Positions 24,218-33,420 are shown, counted from the first letter of the stretch. The stretch is 64,000 bases of DNA from Pseudomonadota bacterium (GCA_023400405.1 JAEXFD010000023.1:26503-90502); one strand, 5' to 3'. A program made the numbers and translations. The notes: generated by a model from the sequence alone, not told the origin.

Positions 24218-25852
24218 ATGACGCTGGATCAGGATGAATTGGCGATGCGGAGCGATCCGGCGCGGCCAGGCCTGTTGTCGGGGGCCGTCAGCGTCGCAGC
24301 CATCCTGCTGTTCGTCGGCACCGGCAGCGCCGTGCTGTCGAAAACGCTCCAGCATTACTTCCAAGGCGGCGAGCCGGCCGATCGGATGCTGGTCATCGCG
24401 CTGCTGCTCAACGTCGCGCTGATCCTGATCGGCTGGCGTCGCCACGCCGCGCTGAGCGAGGAAGTGCAGATTCGCGCCGCCGCCGAGGAGCGCGCCCACC
24501 ATCTGGCGAGCCGCGATCCCCTTACCGGCTTCCTCAATCGCCGGAGCCTTGCCGAAGAAGGCGCGGCGATGTTCGTCCGGGCCCATCGCCGCCGCAAGGC
24601 GATGGCGATGCTGATGCTCGACCTCGATCATTTCAAGACGATCAACGACATGCACGGCCATGCCGTGGGCGACGCGCTGTTGCGCACCGTTGCGGCGGAG
24701 ATCGCCCAGGTGATGCCGCCGATCGCCCTCACCGCCCGGCTGGGCGGGGACGAATTCGCCTGCGGATTCCTGTTCGACCCGAGCGAACCGGCCGTTGTCG
24801 AGCGCATCGCCGACAAGCTGGTGAGCCGCATGGCCCAGCCTTTCGAGGCCGAAGGCTTCCGGCTGCACATCTCCTGCTCGCTCGGCATCGCCCGATCCGA
24901 CTTCGACTGCCCGAGCATCGACGCGCTGATCCGTTCGGCCGACATCGCGATGTATGCCGCGAAGAAATCGGGCCGCAACCGCTGCGCCTGGTTCGATCAA
25001 TCGATGGAACGCGAGCTTCAGGTCCGCAACGAGCTGGAAAGCGGCTTGCGCATCGCCATCCCGCGCGGAGAAGTCGTCCCCTATTTCGAGCAGCAGATCG
25101 ACCTTTCGACGGGGCGGCTGCACGGATTCGAAGTGCTCGCCCGCTGGGAGCATCCGCAGCGCGGGCTGATCAGTCCCGAACAGTTCATCCCGATCGCCGA
25201 AGAAACCGGCATGATCTCCGACCTGTCGCTGTCGATCATGCGTCAGGCCTTTCTGGCGGCGCGCGACTGGGACCCGTCCATCGGCCTGTCGATCAACATC
25301 TCGCCCTGGCAGCTGCGCGACGCCTGGCTGGCGCAGAAGATCATCAAGGTGCTGACCGAAACCGGCTTCCCGGCGAGCCGCCTGGAAGTCGAGATCACCG
25401 AGAGTTCGCTGTTCGACAATCTGCCGCTCGCCCAGTCGATCGTCGGCAGCCTGAAGAACCAGGGCGTGCGGCTGGCGCTCGACGATTTCGGCACGGGCTA
25501 TTCGAGCCTTGCGCACCTGCGCGCGCTTCCGTTCGATCGGATCAAGATCGACAAGAGCTTCGTCACTTCGATCAACGACAGCCCCGATTCGGCGGCGATC
25601 GTCAATGCCATCGCGCGGCTGGGCGAAAGCCTGAACCTGCCGGTGACGGCGGAGGGCGTCGAGGATGCGGCGATCGAGGAGCGGCTGCGCGCGATCGGCT
25701 GCGCCAAGGCGCAGGGCTGGCTCTATGGCCGGCCGCTGTCGGTGAGCGGCGTGCGCCGCCTGCTGGCCGAACGGCGGCTGATCCAACAGCCGATGGCGGT
25801 GACCGCGCCGACCCCGGCCGACGCCGCTACCAGCCAGCGCCTGGCTGGCTGA
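24218..25852 (+). CDS. membrane GGDEF-EAL cyclic-di-GMP protein
   Basis: A 544-residue protein with two transmembrane helices in the first 75 residues and no periplasmic sensor domain. The GGDEF domain keeps GGDEF (about residue 176) and the EAL domain has EVL at the signature (FEVLARW, about 304), with DDFGTGYSSL and KIDKSF present. EVL variants are found in active phosphodiesterases, so both activities are possible. The 3' end overlaps the convergent DUF924 gene by 26 bases. Confidence 0.92.
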   Translation: MTLDQDELAMRSDPARPGLLSGAVSVAAILLFVGTGSAVLSKTLQHYFQGGEPADRMLVIALLLNVALILIGWRRHAALSEEVQIRAAAEERAHHLASRDPLTGFLNRRSLAEEGAAMFVRAHRRRKAMAMLMLDLDHFKTINDMHGHAVGDALLRTVAAEIAQVMPPIALTARLGGDEFACGFLFDPSEPAVVERIADKLVSRMAQPFEAEGFRLHISCSLGIARSDFDCPSIDALIRSADIAMYAAKKSGRNRCAWFDQSMERELQVRNELESGLRIAIPRGEVVPYFEQQIDLSTGRLHGFEVLARWEHPQRGLISPEQFIPIAEETGMISDLSLSIMRQAFLAARDWDPSIGLSINISPWQLRDAWLAQKIIKVLTETGFPASRLEVEITESSLFDNLPLAQSIVGSLKNQGVRLALDDFGTGYSSLAHLRALPFDRIKIDKSFVTSINDSPDSAAIVNAIARLGESLNLPVTAEGVEDAAIEERLRAIGCAKAQGWLYGRPLSVSGVRRLLAERRLIQQPMAVTAPTPADAATSQRLAG

Positions 25853-26402
25853 GGAACGCTTCCTCTTCCGGCGTGGCGGCCCGGCCGAGCGCCTGGTTGC
25901 GACTCGGGAAACGGCCGAAACGGGCAATTACTTCGGCATGCTTGCGGGCGTAATCGAGCCATTCGGCATTGCCCAGCGTGGCGATCCTGGCGACGCTCAG
26001 CGCCTGCATCGCGCCATCCTCGGCATGTTCGAGCGGCAGATAGACGAACAGGCGACGCTCCGGCGGCAGGGTCTTGTCCCATCCCCTGCCGATCGCGTCC
26101 TGCGCGAGTTCGAGCGCGAGCGGATCGGCGGCGAAGGCCTCGGCGCGGCCGCGATGGATGTTGCGGCTGAACTGATCGAGCAGGAGGATCGCGGCGAGCA
26201 GCGTATCGGGATCGTCGCGCCAGCCCCTGGCGCCGGTTTGCAGCACCGCGTCGCGCCAGGTGCCGAAGCGCGTGGCGATTTCGGCATCCAGCTTCGCCGA
26301 CACCGCGAAATGCTGCTCGGGCGTCAGGGCGAACCAGAAGCCGAGCACTGCGCGGGCCTTCGCGTGGACATCGCCCGCCGCTGCCCCTAGATCGTCCGCC
26401 AA
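25827..26402 (-). CDS. DUF924-family protein
   Basis: A 191-residue soluble helical protein. AVLGFWFALTPEQHF, LLLDQFSRNIHRG and LFVYLPLEHAED are the family blocks. The fold is TPR-like; function unknown. The start is a TTG at 26402 facing the mtaB ATG; the next in-frame candidate is a GTG in the FWF block, which is too late. The promoter must therefore lie inside mtaB. Confidence 0.85.
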   Translation of the reverse strand: MADDLGAAAGDVHAKARAVLGFWFALTPEQHFAVSAKLDAEIATRFGTWRDAVLQTGARGWRDDPDTLLAAILLLDQFSRNIHRGRAEAFAADPLALELAQDAIGRGWDKTLPPERRLFVYLPLEHAEDGAMQALSVARIATLGNAEWLDYARKHAEVIARFGRFPSRNQALGRAATPEEEAFLSQPGAGW

Positions 26403-27628
26403 TGCCGTCCCCTCATGTCATCAGCCTGGGCTGCCGCCTGAATCTCGCCGAGAGCGAGACGATCCGCGCGCTGCTGCCCGGGCGCGACACGGTCGTGGTC
26501 AATAGTTGCGCCGTCACCAACGAGGCCGTCAAGCAGACGCGCCAGGCGATCCGCCGGGCGCGGCGCGAGCGGCCGGGGGCCGAATTGGTCGTCACGGGCT
26601 GCGCGGCGCAGATCGATCCGGATGCGTTCGCGGCGATGCCCGAGGTCGATCGGGTGATCGGCAATGCCGACAAGCTGCGCGCGCCGGCCTGGGCGTCGGC
26701 CGCGCCGGTGATCGTGCAGGATATCATGGCGGTGCGCGAGACGGCGCCGCACCTCGCCGCCGCCTTCTCCACCCATGCCCGTGCTTTCGTCGAAGTGCAG
26801 AATGGCTGCGACCATCGCTGCACCTTTTGCGCGATCCCCTATGGCCGGGGGAACAGCCGGTCGGTGCCCGCCGGGGCGGTGATCGACCGGGTGGCGATGC
26901 TCGCCGAGAGTCATGGCGAAGTGGTGCTGACCGGCGTCGACCTGACCAGCTATGGCCCCGACCTGCCCGGCACGCCGAGCCTCGGCCAGCTGGTCGAGCG
27001 GATCCTTGCGCATGTCCCGCGGCTGAAGCGCCTGCGGCTCTCCTCGCTAGACGGAGTCGAAGTCGATGAGCGGCTGTTCGCGCTGCTGACGCAGGAGCCG
27101 CGGGTGATGCCGCACGTGCATCTCTCGCTCCAGGCCGGCGACGACATGGTGCTCAAGCGGATGAAGCGGCGGCACAGCCGGGCGCAATCGGTGGCACTCA
27201 CCGAGCGGCTGCTGGCGGCCCGGCCGGAGATCGCGATCGGCGCGGACCTGATCGCCGGCTTTCCGACCGAGGACGAGGCGATGGCGGCCAACACGCGCGC
27301 GCTGATCGCGGAGTGCGGCATCGTCCATGCCCATATCTTCCCCTATTCGCCGCGCACCGGCACGCCCGCGGCGCGGATGCCGCAGGTCGCGCCGGCGGTG
27401 GTCAAGGCACGCGCCGCGGCGCTGCGTACCGAAGCCGCGCGGTTCCGCTCGGCCTGGCTGCAAAGCCTGGTAGGCAGCACGCAGCAAGTGCTGGTAGAGC
27501 GCCCCGGCGACCGCGGTCATGCCGGCAATTTTGCGGAAGTTCGCCTGTCCCCCCACCCGCCCGGAGAAGTTGTGAGCGTCAGGATCGAGACTGTGATGGA
27601 CGGAAAGCTTGTGGGGAGCGTCGCATGA
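26402..27628 (+). CDS. mtaB: tRNA t6A37 methylthiotransferase MtaB
   Basis: A 408-residue radical-SAM methylthiotransferase that turns t6A37 into ms2t6A37. N-terminal iron-sulphur domain with cysteines in SLGCRLN, NSCAVTN and TGCAAQ; radical-SAM cysteines 136, 140 and 143 (CDHRCTFC); GVDLTSYG block. The absence of a strong RimO-type tail and the CRLN motif favour MtaB over MiaB or RimO. It overlaps the ftsY start by four bases (ATGA). Confidence 0.92.
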   Translation: MPSPHVISLGCRLNLAESETIRALLPGRDTVVVNSCAVTNEAVKQTRQAIRRARRERPGAELVVTGCAAQIDPDAFAAMPEVDRVIGNADKLRAPAWASAAPVIVQDIMAVRETAPHLAAAFSTHARAFVEVQNGCDHRCTFCAIPYGRGNSRSVPAGAVIDRVAMLAESHGEVVLTGVDLTSYGPDLPGTPSLGQLVERILAHVPRLKRLRLSSLDGVEVDERLFALLTQEPRVMPHVHLSLQAGDDMVLKRMKRRHSRAQSVALTERLLAARPEIAIGADLIAGFPTEDEAMAANTRALIAECGIVHAHIFPYSPRTGTPAARMPQVAPAVVKARAAALRTEAARFRSAWLQSLVGSTQQVLVERPGDRGHAGNFAEVRLSPHPPGEVVSVRIETVMDGKLVGSVA

Positions 27629-28560
27629 GCACCCCCTCCTGGCACCAGCGGCTGCTCGGCGGCTTTCGCAAGACCTCGGACCGGCTGATCGGCAATCTCG
27701 CCGGGCTCGGCCTTGCCCGGCTCGACGATGCGACGCTCGACGAGATCGAGGAGGCGCTGATTGCGTCCGACCTTGGCCCGGCCACGGCGGCGCGGGTGCG
27801 CACGCGGCTCGCCGAGGGACAGTATGAGCGCAACATGGAGGAACTCGGCGTCCGCCTGGTCGTCGCCGAGGAAGTCGCCAAGGTGCTTGAGCCGGTCGCC
27901 AAGGGCTTGGAGATCGAGGCGTTTCCGCGGCCGCAGGTGATCCTGGTGATCGGAGTCAACGGATCGGGCAAGACCACGACGATCGCCAAGCTCGCCAATC
28001 TGCTGATGGAACAGGATTATTCGGTGATGCTCGCCGCCGGCGACACCTTCCGCGCCGCCGCGATCGGCCAGCTGCGCACCTGGGCCGAGCGGATCGGCGT
28101 GCCCATCGTCTCGGGCGCCGAGGGCGGCGATGCCGCGGGGATCGTGTTCGAAGCGGTGAAGAAGGCGACCGAGATCGGCACCGACGTGCTGATCGTCGAC
28201 ACCGCCGGCCGGCTGCAGAACAAGCGCGAGCTGATGGACGAGCTCGCCAAGATCCGCCGCGTGCTCGGCCGGCTCAATCCGGCGGCGCCGCACGACGTGG
28301 TGCTGGTGCTCGACGCGACCACCGGCCAGAACGCGCTCTCGCAGATCGAAGTGTTCAAGGAAGTGGCCGGGGTGACCGGCCTCGTCATGACCAAGCTCGA
28401 CGGCACCGCGCGCGGCGGCGTGCTGGTTGCCGCAGCCGAGAAATACGGGCTGCCGATCCATGCGATCGGCGTGGGCGAGAAGGTCGACGACCTGCGCCCG
28501 TTCGACCCGCAGGAAGTCGCGCGGATCATCGCCGGCGTGGAGGAAGTGTCCCATGGCTGA
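27625..28560 (+). CDS. ftsY: signal recognition particle receptor FtsY
   Basis: A 311-residue NG-domain GTPase, the membrane receptor for SRP. Walker A GVNGSGKTTT near residue 110, AAGDTFRAAA, DTAGRL and TKLDGTARGG are present. It lacks the long acidic A domain of enterobacteria, as is common in alphaproteobacteria. Starts inside the end of mtaB and overlaps the next gene by eight bases. Confidence 0.96.
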   Translation: MSTPSWHQRLLGGFRKTSDRLIGNLAGLGLARLDDATLDEIEEALIASDLGPATAARVRTRLAEGQYERNMEELGVRLVVAEEVAKVLEPVAKGLEIEAFPRPQVILVIGVNGSGKTTTIAKLANLLMEQDYSVMLAAGDTFRAAAIGQLRTWAERIGVPIVSGAEGGDAAGIVFEAVKKATEIGTDVLIVDTAGRLQNKRELMDELAKIRRVLGRLNPAAPHDVVLVLDATTGQNALSQIEVFKEVAGVTGLVMTKLDGTARGGVLVAAAEKYGLPIHAIGVGEKVDDLRPFDPQEVARIIAGVEEVSHG

Positions 28561-29167
28561 GGCCAAACCCGCTGCGCCCGGCGTGCGCATGCTAATCGAT
28601 TACGGGCCGCTCGCGGTGTTCTTCGCCGTGAATTCGCTGACCAGCGGGCCGGTGATCGCGCGGATCTTCGCGGCGACGATCGCCTTCATGGTGGCGATGG
28701 CGGCGGCGATCGCGCTTTCCTGGTGGAAGACGCGCCACGTCTCGCCGATGCTGTGGATCACTGCCGCCTTCGTGCTGATCTTCGGCGGGCTGACGCTCTA
28801 TTTCCACGACCAGACCTTCATCCAGATCAAGCCGACGATCATCTACGCGATGTTCGCGGTGGTGCTCGGCTATGGCGTGATCGCCGACAAGCCGCTGCTC
28901 CAGATGCTGCTGGAGACGGCCTATCCCGGGCTTTCGGCCAAGGGCTGGCGGCTGCTGACGATCAACTGGGCACTCTTCTTCGTCGCCGCCGCAGTGGCAA
29001 ACGAAGCGGTGCGCCATTTCGTCACCTGGGACCAATGGGTGGTCTTCAAGACCTGGGTGATGATTCCGGCGACGCTGGTGTTCGCCGCGCTCAACATCCC
29101 AATGCTGCTCAAGCACGGGCTGCAGCTGGAAAAGCCCGAAGAGGCGCCGATCCCGCCGCAGGAGTGA
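28553..29167 (+). CDS. yciB: septation protein A (YciB/IspZ family)
   Basis: A 204-residue inner-membrane protein with about five transmembrane helices. LIDYGPLAVFFAVN, TLYFHDQTFIQIKPTIIYA and the C-terminal NEAVRHFVTWDQWVVFKTW are family blocks. Family members are linked to septation and cell-envelope integrity. It is encoded with ftsY, which it overlaps by eight bases. Confidence 0.92.
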   Translation: MAEAKPAAPGVRMLIDYGPLAVFFAVNSLTSGPVIARIFAATIAFMVAMAAAIALSWWKTRHVSPMLWITAAFVLIFGGLTLYFHDQTFIQIKPTIIYAMFAVVLGYGVIADKPLLQMLLETAYPGLSAKGWRLLTINWALFFVAAAVANEAVRHFVTWDQWVVFKTWVMIPATLVFAALNIPMLLKHGLQLEKPEEAPIPPQE

Positions 29168-29174
29168 GCCGCGC

Positions 29175-30920
29175 ATGTCGCGCTCGCTCTATCGCACCGT
29201 GCGCGCCGCCAATGGGATGCGGCGGCTGATCCGCTCGAGTGGCTGGGGCTTCCTGGCGCTGGCACTGCTCGTCGGCATCGGTGCGGGCATCGCCGCGATC
29301 GCGATCGGTCAGGTCTCTCGCGGCACCCAGCGGCTGTTGTTCGGCCTGGCGAGCGGCGAGCATCTAAGCGCCGCCGATGATGTCGCGCCCTGGCGGCTGA
29401 TCGCGCTGCCGATCGGCGGCGCCCTGCTGGGGCTGACGATCTGGTGGCTGCGGCGGCGGCGCGCCGTCGATATCGTCGAGGCGAACGCGCTCCATGGCGG
29501 CCGCATCCCGGCGCGCGACACCGCGACGGTGGTCGGCCAGACGCTGCTCTCCAATGCCTTCGGCGCCTCGGTCGGCCTCGAGGCGGGCTACGCCCAGGCC
29601 GGCGGCGGGCTGGCCTCGCTGCTTGGCCAGAAGGTGAAGCTGCGCCGCGGCGACTTGCGCACGCTGATGGCGGCGGGCGCGGGTGCGGCGGTGAGCGCGG
29701 CGTTCGGCGCGCCGCTCACCGGCGCCTTCTATGCCTTCGAGATTGTGCTCGGCGCCTATAGCCCGGCAACCGTCGCGCCTGTGATGCTGGCCGCACTCTC
29801 CGCCGCGGTGCTCGCGCGCGGGCTCGGCATGACTCCCTATGTGATCGCGGCGGGGGGCATGCACCCGATCGGGACGGCGGACTATCTGCTCTATGCGCTT
29901 CTCGGGCTGATCTGCGCGGGCGTCGGCATCGCGCTGATGCGGCTGGTCTCGCTGGTCGAGCTCGGCGTGCGCCGCCTGCGCATCCCCCCTGCCCTCGCCC
30001 CGGCGCTGGGCGGGATGCTGCTGATTCCGCTGGCGCTGATCTCGCCGCAGACGCTGTCGGGCGGCCACGGCGCGCTCAATCTCGACATGGTCACCGAAGT
30101 CACGATCGCGGGACTGATGTTGACCATCGTCCTCAAGATGCTGGCGTCAGCCGTGTCGCTGGGCTTCGGCTTTCGCGGCGGGCTGTTCTTCGCCTCGCTG
30201 TTCCTCGGCTCGCTGATCGGCCGCCTCTACCAGGTCGTGCTCGCGCAAATCCCGCATCTCCACATCCTCGCACCCGACGATGCGACGGTGGTCGGCATGG
30301 CGGCGCTCGCCGTGGCGGTGGTCGGCGGGCCGATGACGATGGCGCTGCTCGTCCTCGAAGTGACGCACGACTTCGCGATCACCGGCGTCACCGTCACCGC
30401 GGCACTGATCTCGGCGACGGTGGTCCGCGAGACCTTCGGCTACAGCTTCTCGACCTGGCGGCTGCACCTGCGCGGCGAGACGCTGCGCAGCGGCCGCGAC
30501 GTCGGCTGGATGCGCGCGCTGACCGCAGGGCAGATGATGCGCCGCGACGTCAAGCAGATTGCCGCGGACGTGAGCGTGACCGCCTTTCGCGAGCGCTTCC
30601 CGCTCGGATCGACGACGCGCGTCGTGCTGCGCGACGGCGAGGGCCGCTATGGCGGGATCGTCGAGACGGCGGCGGCCTGGTCGCCCGAAGTCGATCCTGC
30701 GGCCGAGATCGGCACGCTGGCGCAGCTGCGCGAGGCGCGGCTCGCCCCGGACTTGGGGATCGGCGAAGTGCTCGAACGCTTCGATCAGGTGGCGGCGGAC
30801 GATCTGGTCGTCACCGGATCCAACGGCGCGATCCTGGGCCTGATCACCGAGCGGCACGCGCGGCGGCGCTATGCCGAGGAGCTGGAGCGATCGCAGCGCG
30901 AGCTCTACGGCGAGGCGTGA
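29175..30920 (+). CDS. ClC-family chloride channel/transporter with CBS region
   Basis: A 581-residue ClC protein with about ten or more membrane helices and a C-terminal ~130-residue CBS-like part (ending in GAILGLITERHARRRYAEE). The gating-glutamate motif is GLEAG instead of GREGP, and the GGxFxP motif reads GGLFFA. The glutamate expected to gate the pore is kept. Ion selectivity and mechanism cannot be told. It follows yciB by seven bases. Confidence 0.88.
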   Translation: MSRSLYRTVRAANGMRRLIRSSGWGFLALALLVGIGAGIAAIAIGQVSRGTQRLLFGLASGEHLSAADDVAPWRLIALPIGGALLGLTIWWLRRRRAVDIVEANALHGGRIPARDTATVVGQTLLSNAFGASVGLEAGYAQAGGGLASLLGQKVKLRRGDLRTLMAAGAGAAVSAAFGAPLTGAFYAFEIVLGAYSPATVAPVMLAALSAAVLARGLGMTPYVIAAGGMHPIGTADYLLYALLGLICAGVGIALMRLVSLVELGVRRLRIPPALAPALGGMLLIPLALISPQTLSGGHGALNLDMVTEVTIAGLMLTIVLKMLASAVSLGFGFRGGLFFASLFLGSLIGRLYQVVLAQIPHLHILAPDDATVVGMAALAVAVVGGPMTMALLVLEVTHDFAITGVTVTAALISATVVRETFGYSFSTWRLHLRGETLRSGRDVGWMRALTAGQMMRRDVKQIAADVSVTAFRERFPLGSTTRVVLRDGEGRYGGIVETAAAWSPEVDPAAEIGTLAQLREARLAPDLGIGEVLERFDQVAADDLVVTGSNGAILGLITERHARRRYAEELERSQRELYGEA

Positions 30921-30924
30921 AGGA

Positions 30925-31290
30925 TCAGCGCCGGCCGCTGCGCTTGGCGATCACGTCGGCGCGCAGCGCGGCGCGGCGATTGGCGAGCTCGGCGGCCTCG
31001 GAAGCGCTCAGCCCGTCGCGGCCGAAGCGATCTTCGAGCGCGTCGATCTGGAAGGCCTCGCGCTTGAGCTGGCGGGCCTCCTGCCGGCTGAGCTGGCCGG
31101 ATTCGCGGCCATTGCGGATATCGTCGCGGATCTTGCGCGTCTCGCTATCGCCGTTGATGCGCGCGGAGGCGGCGAGGTCGTGCGCCATCGACCCGCCGGA
31201 CGGACCAGCCATCGACGGGCCACCCCAGATCTGGGCGGAAGCGGGCGCGGCGAACAGCAGCAACGGCGTCAGGAGCAGGTAGCGGCGCAT
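30925..31290 (-). CDS. secreted hypothetical protein
   Basis: A 121-residue protein with a signal peptide (MRRYLLLTPLLLFAAPASA) and a mature part rich in charged helices (QLSRQEARQLKREAFQIDAL, then RFGRDGLSASEAAELANRR). It may bind a partner through the EF-hand-like or helical repeats, but I see no known domain. The ATG at 31290 has GGGGAG nine bases before it; the ATG at 31299 touches that site. It is convergent with the ClC gene, four bases apart. Confidence 0.7.
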   Translation of the reverse strand: MRRYLLLTPLLLFAAPASAQIWGGPSMAGPSGGSMAHDLAASARINGDSETRKIRDDIRNGRESGQLSRQEARQLKREAFQIDALEDRFGRDGLSASEAAELANRRAALRADVIAKRSGRR

Positions 31291-31360
31291 GTCGTCCATC
31301 TCCCCGATTGAGACGGAGGATGGTCGCGTAAGTGATTTGAATGGGGGGTTAACGTGAAAG

Positions 31361-31503
31361 AAATCCTCCCCTGGACGCTGCGCGTCCGGGGGAGGGGGAC
31401 CATGCGCAGCATGGTGGAGGGGGTCCACTGTCGGCGAGTAGACCCCCTCCACCGCCTTCGGCGGTCCCCCTCCCCCGGAGCCGCAGGCTCCAGGGGAGGA
31501 ATT
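31361..31503. repeat. inverted pair of family-A palindromic repeats
   Basis: Copies at 31361-31414 and, inverted, 31441-31503, each with CCTCCCC-n-GGGGAGG, GGGACC, a palindrome and GGTGGAGGGGG. The spacer is about 26 bases. It separates the secreted protein gene from the sodB terminator. Confidence 0.85.
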
Positions 31504-31504
31504 A

Positions 31505-31536
31505 TAGAAAAAGGGCGCCCGGTTTCCCGGACGCCC
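31505..31536 (-). terminator. rho-independent terminator of sodB
   Basis: Reading the minus strand, GGGCGTCCGG pairs with CCGGGCGCCC (one mismatch) around a four-base loop and is followed by TTTTTC. It lies 24 bases after the sodB stop. Confidence 0.85.
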
Positions 31537-31559
31537 CTTCCCCAAACCGGTTGGCCCGA

Positions 31560-32183
31560 TCAGCCTTCCTGGTCGGCGCGGCTGATACCGTTGCCGTCGA
31601 GGTTCTGGGCAACGAAGTCCCAGTTGATGATGTTCGCGGTGATCGTCGCGAGATATTTCGGACGCGCGTTGCGATAGTCGATGTAATAGGCGTGCTCCCA
31701 CACATCGATGGTGAGCAGCGGCTTCATGCCCTCATAGGCGACGGGCGTGTCGGCGTCGTGGAGCGAGGTGACCTTGAGCTGATCGCCGTCGAGCACCAGC
31801 CAGCCCCAGCCGTTCGAGAAATGGTTGGTCGATTCGGTGACGAGCTTCTTCACCAGCTCGTCGGTCGAACCGTACTGGCTCGAAATGAGGTCGGCGAGCT
31901 TGCCGGTCGGCGCCGCCTGGTTTGGCGTCAGGCACTGCCAGAAGAAGCTGTGGTTCCAGATCTGCGCGGAATTGTTGAACAGCGCCTTGTCGTTGGTCGA
32001 CTTGGCGTGCGCGATCACTTCGCTCAGCTTGCGGCCTTCCAGGCCCTTTTCGGCGATGAAGCCATTGGTCTTGTCGACATAGGCCTTGTGGTGCTTGCCA
32101 TGGTGGAATTCGAGCGTCTCGGCCGACATGTTCGGCGCCAGCGCGTCCTTGGCATAGGGGAGTTCGGGAAGTTCGAAGGCCAT
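31560..32183 (-). CDS. sodB: superoxide dismutase, Fe/Mn type
   Basis: A 207-residue cytoplasmic dismutase. Metal ligands are His in LEFHHGKHH, His in NHSFFW, and Asp and His in IDVWEHAYYIDY. The start AFELPELPYAKDALAP and the glutamine in FWQCLTP suggest an iron enzyme. GGAGGGA lies before the ATG. A clear terminator follows. Confidence 0.96.
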   Translation of the reverse strand: MAFELPELPYAKDALAPNMSAETLEFHHGKHHKAYVDKTNGFIAEKGLEGRKLSEVIAHAKSTNDKALFNNSAQIWNHSFFWQCLTPNQAAPTGKLADLISSQYGSTDELVKKLVTESTNHFSNGWGWLVLDGDQLKVTSLHDADTPVAYEGMKPLLTIDVWEHAYYIDYRNARPKYLATITANIINWDFVAQNLDGNGISRADQEG

Positions 32184-32287
32184 GGGATCCCTCCAGTTGG
32201 AATGATGCGTCGCCCGCCTAACGCATCGGCAGCCCGTGCGCCGCAATAATTTTCTTTTCGCAACGATCGACTGGGTCGATCGTACGA

Positions 32288-33322
32288 TCAGCCCCCTGCC
32301 CCAAGCAGCTCGTGGCGCTTGAGGGCGTGGCGGAGCTGATCGTAGGTGAGGCCGAGGGCTTCCGCCGTCGCACGCTGGTTGAAGCGGTGATCGGCGAGCG
32401 CGCGCTGGAGGACTTCCTTCTCGAACCGGGCGACGCGGGTCTTGAAGTCGGTCGAGCCGCCGATCGGCACGACCGGCTCCTCGACGGCCGACACGGGCGG
32501 CGCTGCGGCAGCGGGCGCCGGGCCAGCTTGACCCGGCATCGGCCGCGGACGGAAGGGCGACTGGAACGGGTCGATCTCGATCGCATCGATCGGCCCCGCC
32601 TCGTCCCAGCGATAGACCGCACGCTCGACCACGTTGCGCAACTCGCGGACGTTGCCGGGCCAATCATAATGGACAAGGATGTCGATCGCGTTCGGCCCCC
32701 AGCCCGGCCATTCGACCCAGCCGAGCTCCGACGCCATGCGCCGGCCGTAGAAATCGGCGAGCACTTCGACGTCGCCTGGCCGGTGGCGCAGCGGCGGCAG
32801 CGTGACGACTTCGAAGCTCAGCCGGTCGAGCAAGTCGGCGCGAAAGGTGCCCTTCTCCACGCGACCGGGCAGATGCTCGTTGGTCGCCGCGACGATGCGG
32901 ACATCGACCTGGATCGGACGCGACGCGCCGATGCGGGTGACTTCGCCATATTCGACCGCGCGCAGGAGCCGCTCCTGCGCGCCCATCGACAACGTGCCGA
33001 GCTCGTCGAGGAACAGCGTGCCGCGGTGCGCCTCCTCGAAGCGGCCGGTGCGCGCCTTGGTCGCGCCGGTGAAGGCGCCGGCTTCATGGCCGAACAGCTC
33101 GGCCTCGATCAGCGTCTCGGGCAGCGCGGCGCAATTCATCGTGACCAGCGGCTGGTCCCAGCGCGGGCTGAGGCGATGGAGGCGCTCGGCGACCAGCTCC
33201 TTACCGGTGCCGCGCTCGCCGATCACCAGCACCGGGCGATCGAGCTGCGCAGCGCGGCTGGCACGTTCGAGCGCGTCGAGAAAGGCCGAGGACTGGCCAA
33301 TGACCTGCGTGGTGCGCTCCAT
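32288..33322 (-). CDS. pspF: phage shock operon activator PspF
   Basis: A 344-residue sigma-54 enhancer-binding protein with no N-terminal receiver, as in PspF. Walker A GERGTGKE near residue 36, the sigma-54 contact loop GAFTGA near 82-87, and a C-terminal Fis-type helix-turn-helix (NQRATAEALGLTYDQLRHAL). About 40 Pro/Ala-rich residues join the AAA+ domain to the HTH. PspA normally inhibits it. It is divergent from the psp operon. Confidence 0.94.
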   Translation of the reverse strand: MERTTQVIGQSSAFLDALERASRAAQLDRPVLVIGERGTGKELVAERLHRLSPRWDQPLVTMNCAALPETLIEAELFGHEAGAFTGATKARTGRFEEAHRGTLFLDELGTLSMGAQERLLRAVEYGEVTRIGASRPIQVDVRIVAATNEHLPGRVEKGTFRADLLDRLSFEVVTLPPLRHRPGDVEVLADFYGRRMASELGWVEWPGWGPNAIDILVHYDWPGNVRELRNVVERAVYRWDEAGPIDAIEIDPFQSPFRPRPMPGQAGPAPAAAAPPVSAVEEPVVPIGGSTDFKTRVARFEKEVLQRALADHRFNQRATAEALGLTYDQLRHALKRHELLGAGG

Positions 33323-33357
33323 GCCAAATCCTTGGCGTATTTTCCCAACACTTGGCA
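33322..33357. promoter_or_regulatory. TTGGC repeats, candidate PspF sites
   Basis: TGCCAA (33322-33327) and TTGGCG (33332-33337) form an inverted pair, with another TTGGCA at 33352-33357. They lie about 70-100 bases before the sigma-54 promoter and overlap the pspF start codon, where an enhancer and autorepression site would be expected. No footprint motif was available to compare. Confidence 0.4.
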
Positions 33358-33390
33358 AGATGCTTTCGGCGGCGAAACGCACAATCAACG

Positions 33391-33420
33391 CTGAAAATGG
33401 CTGATTTCTGCGGTTTTCAG
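33391..33420. repeat. inverted repeat before the psp promoter
   Basis: CTGAAAA (33391-33397) and TTTTCAG (33414-33420) flank 16 bases. The last 18 bases (33403-33420) recur exactly at 61464-61481 in the bfd-bfr gap. Confidence 0.4.

Noticed and set aside
32264..32282. Terminator for pspF (CGATCGA-CTGGG-TCGATCG)
   Set aside because: A clear seven-base hairpin, but no T-run follows on the minus strand and CGATCG is very common in this DNA, so I do not call it.
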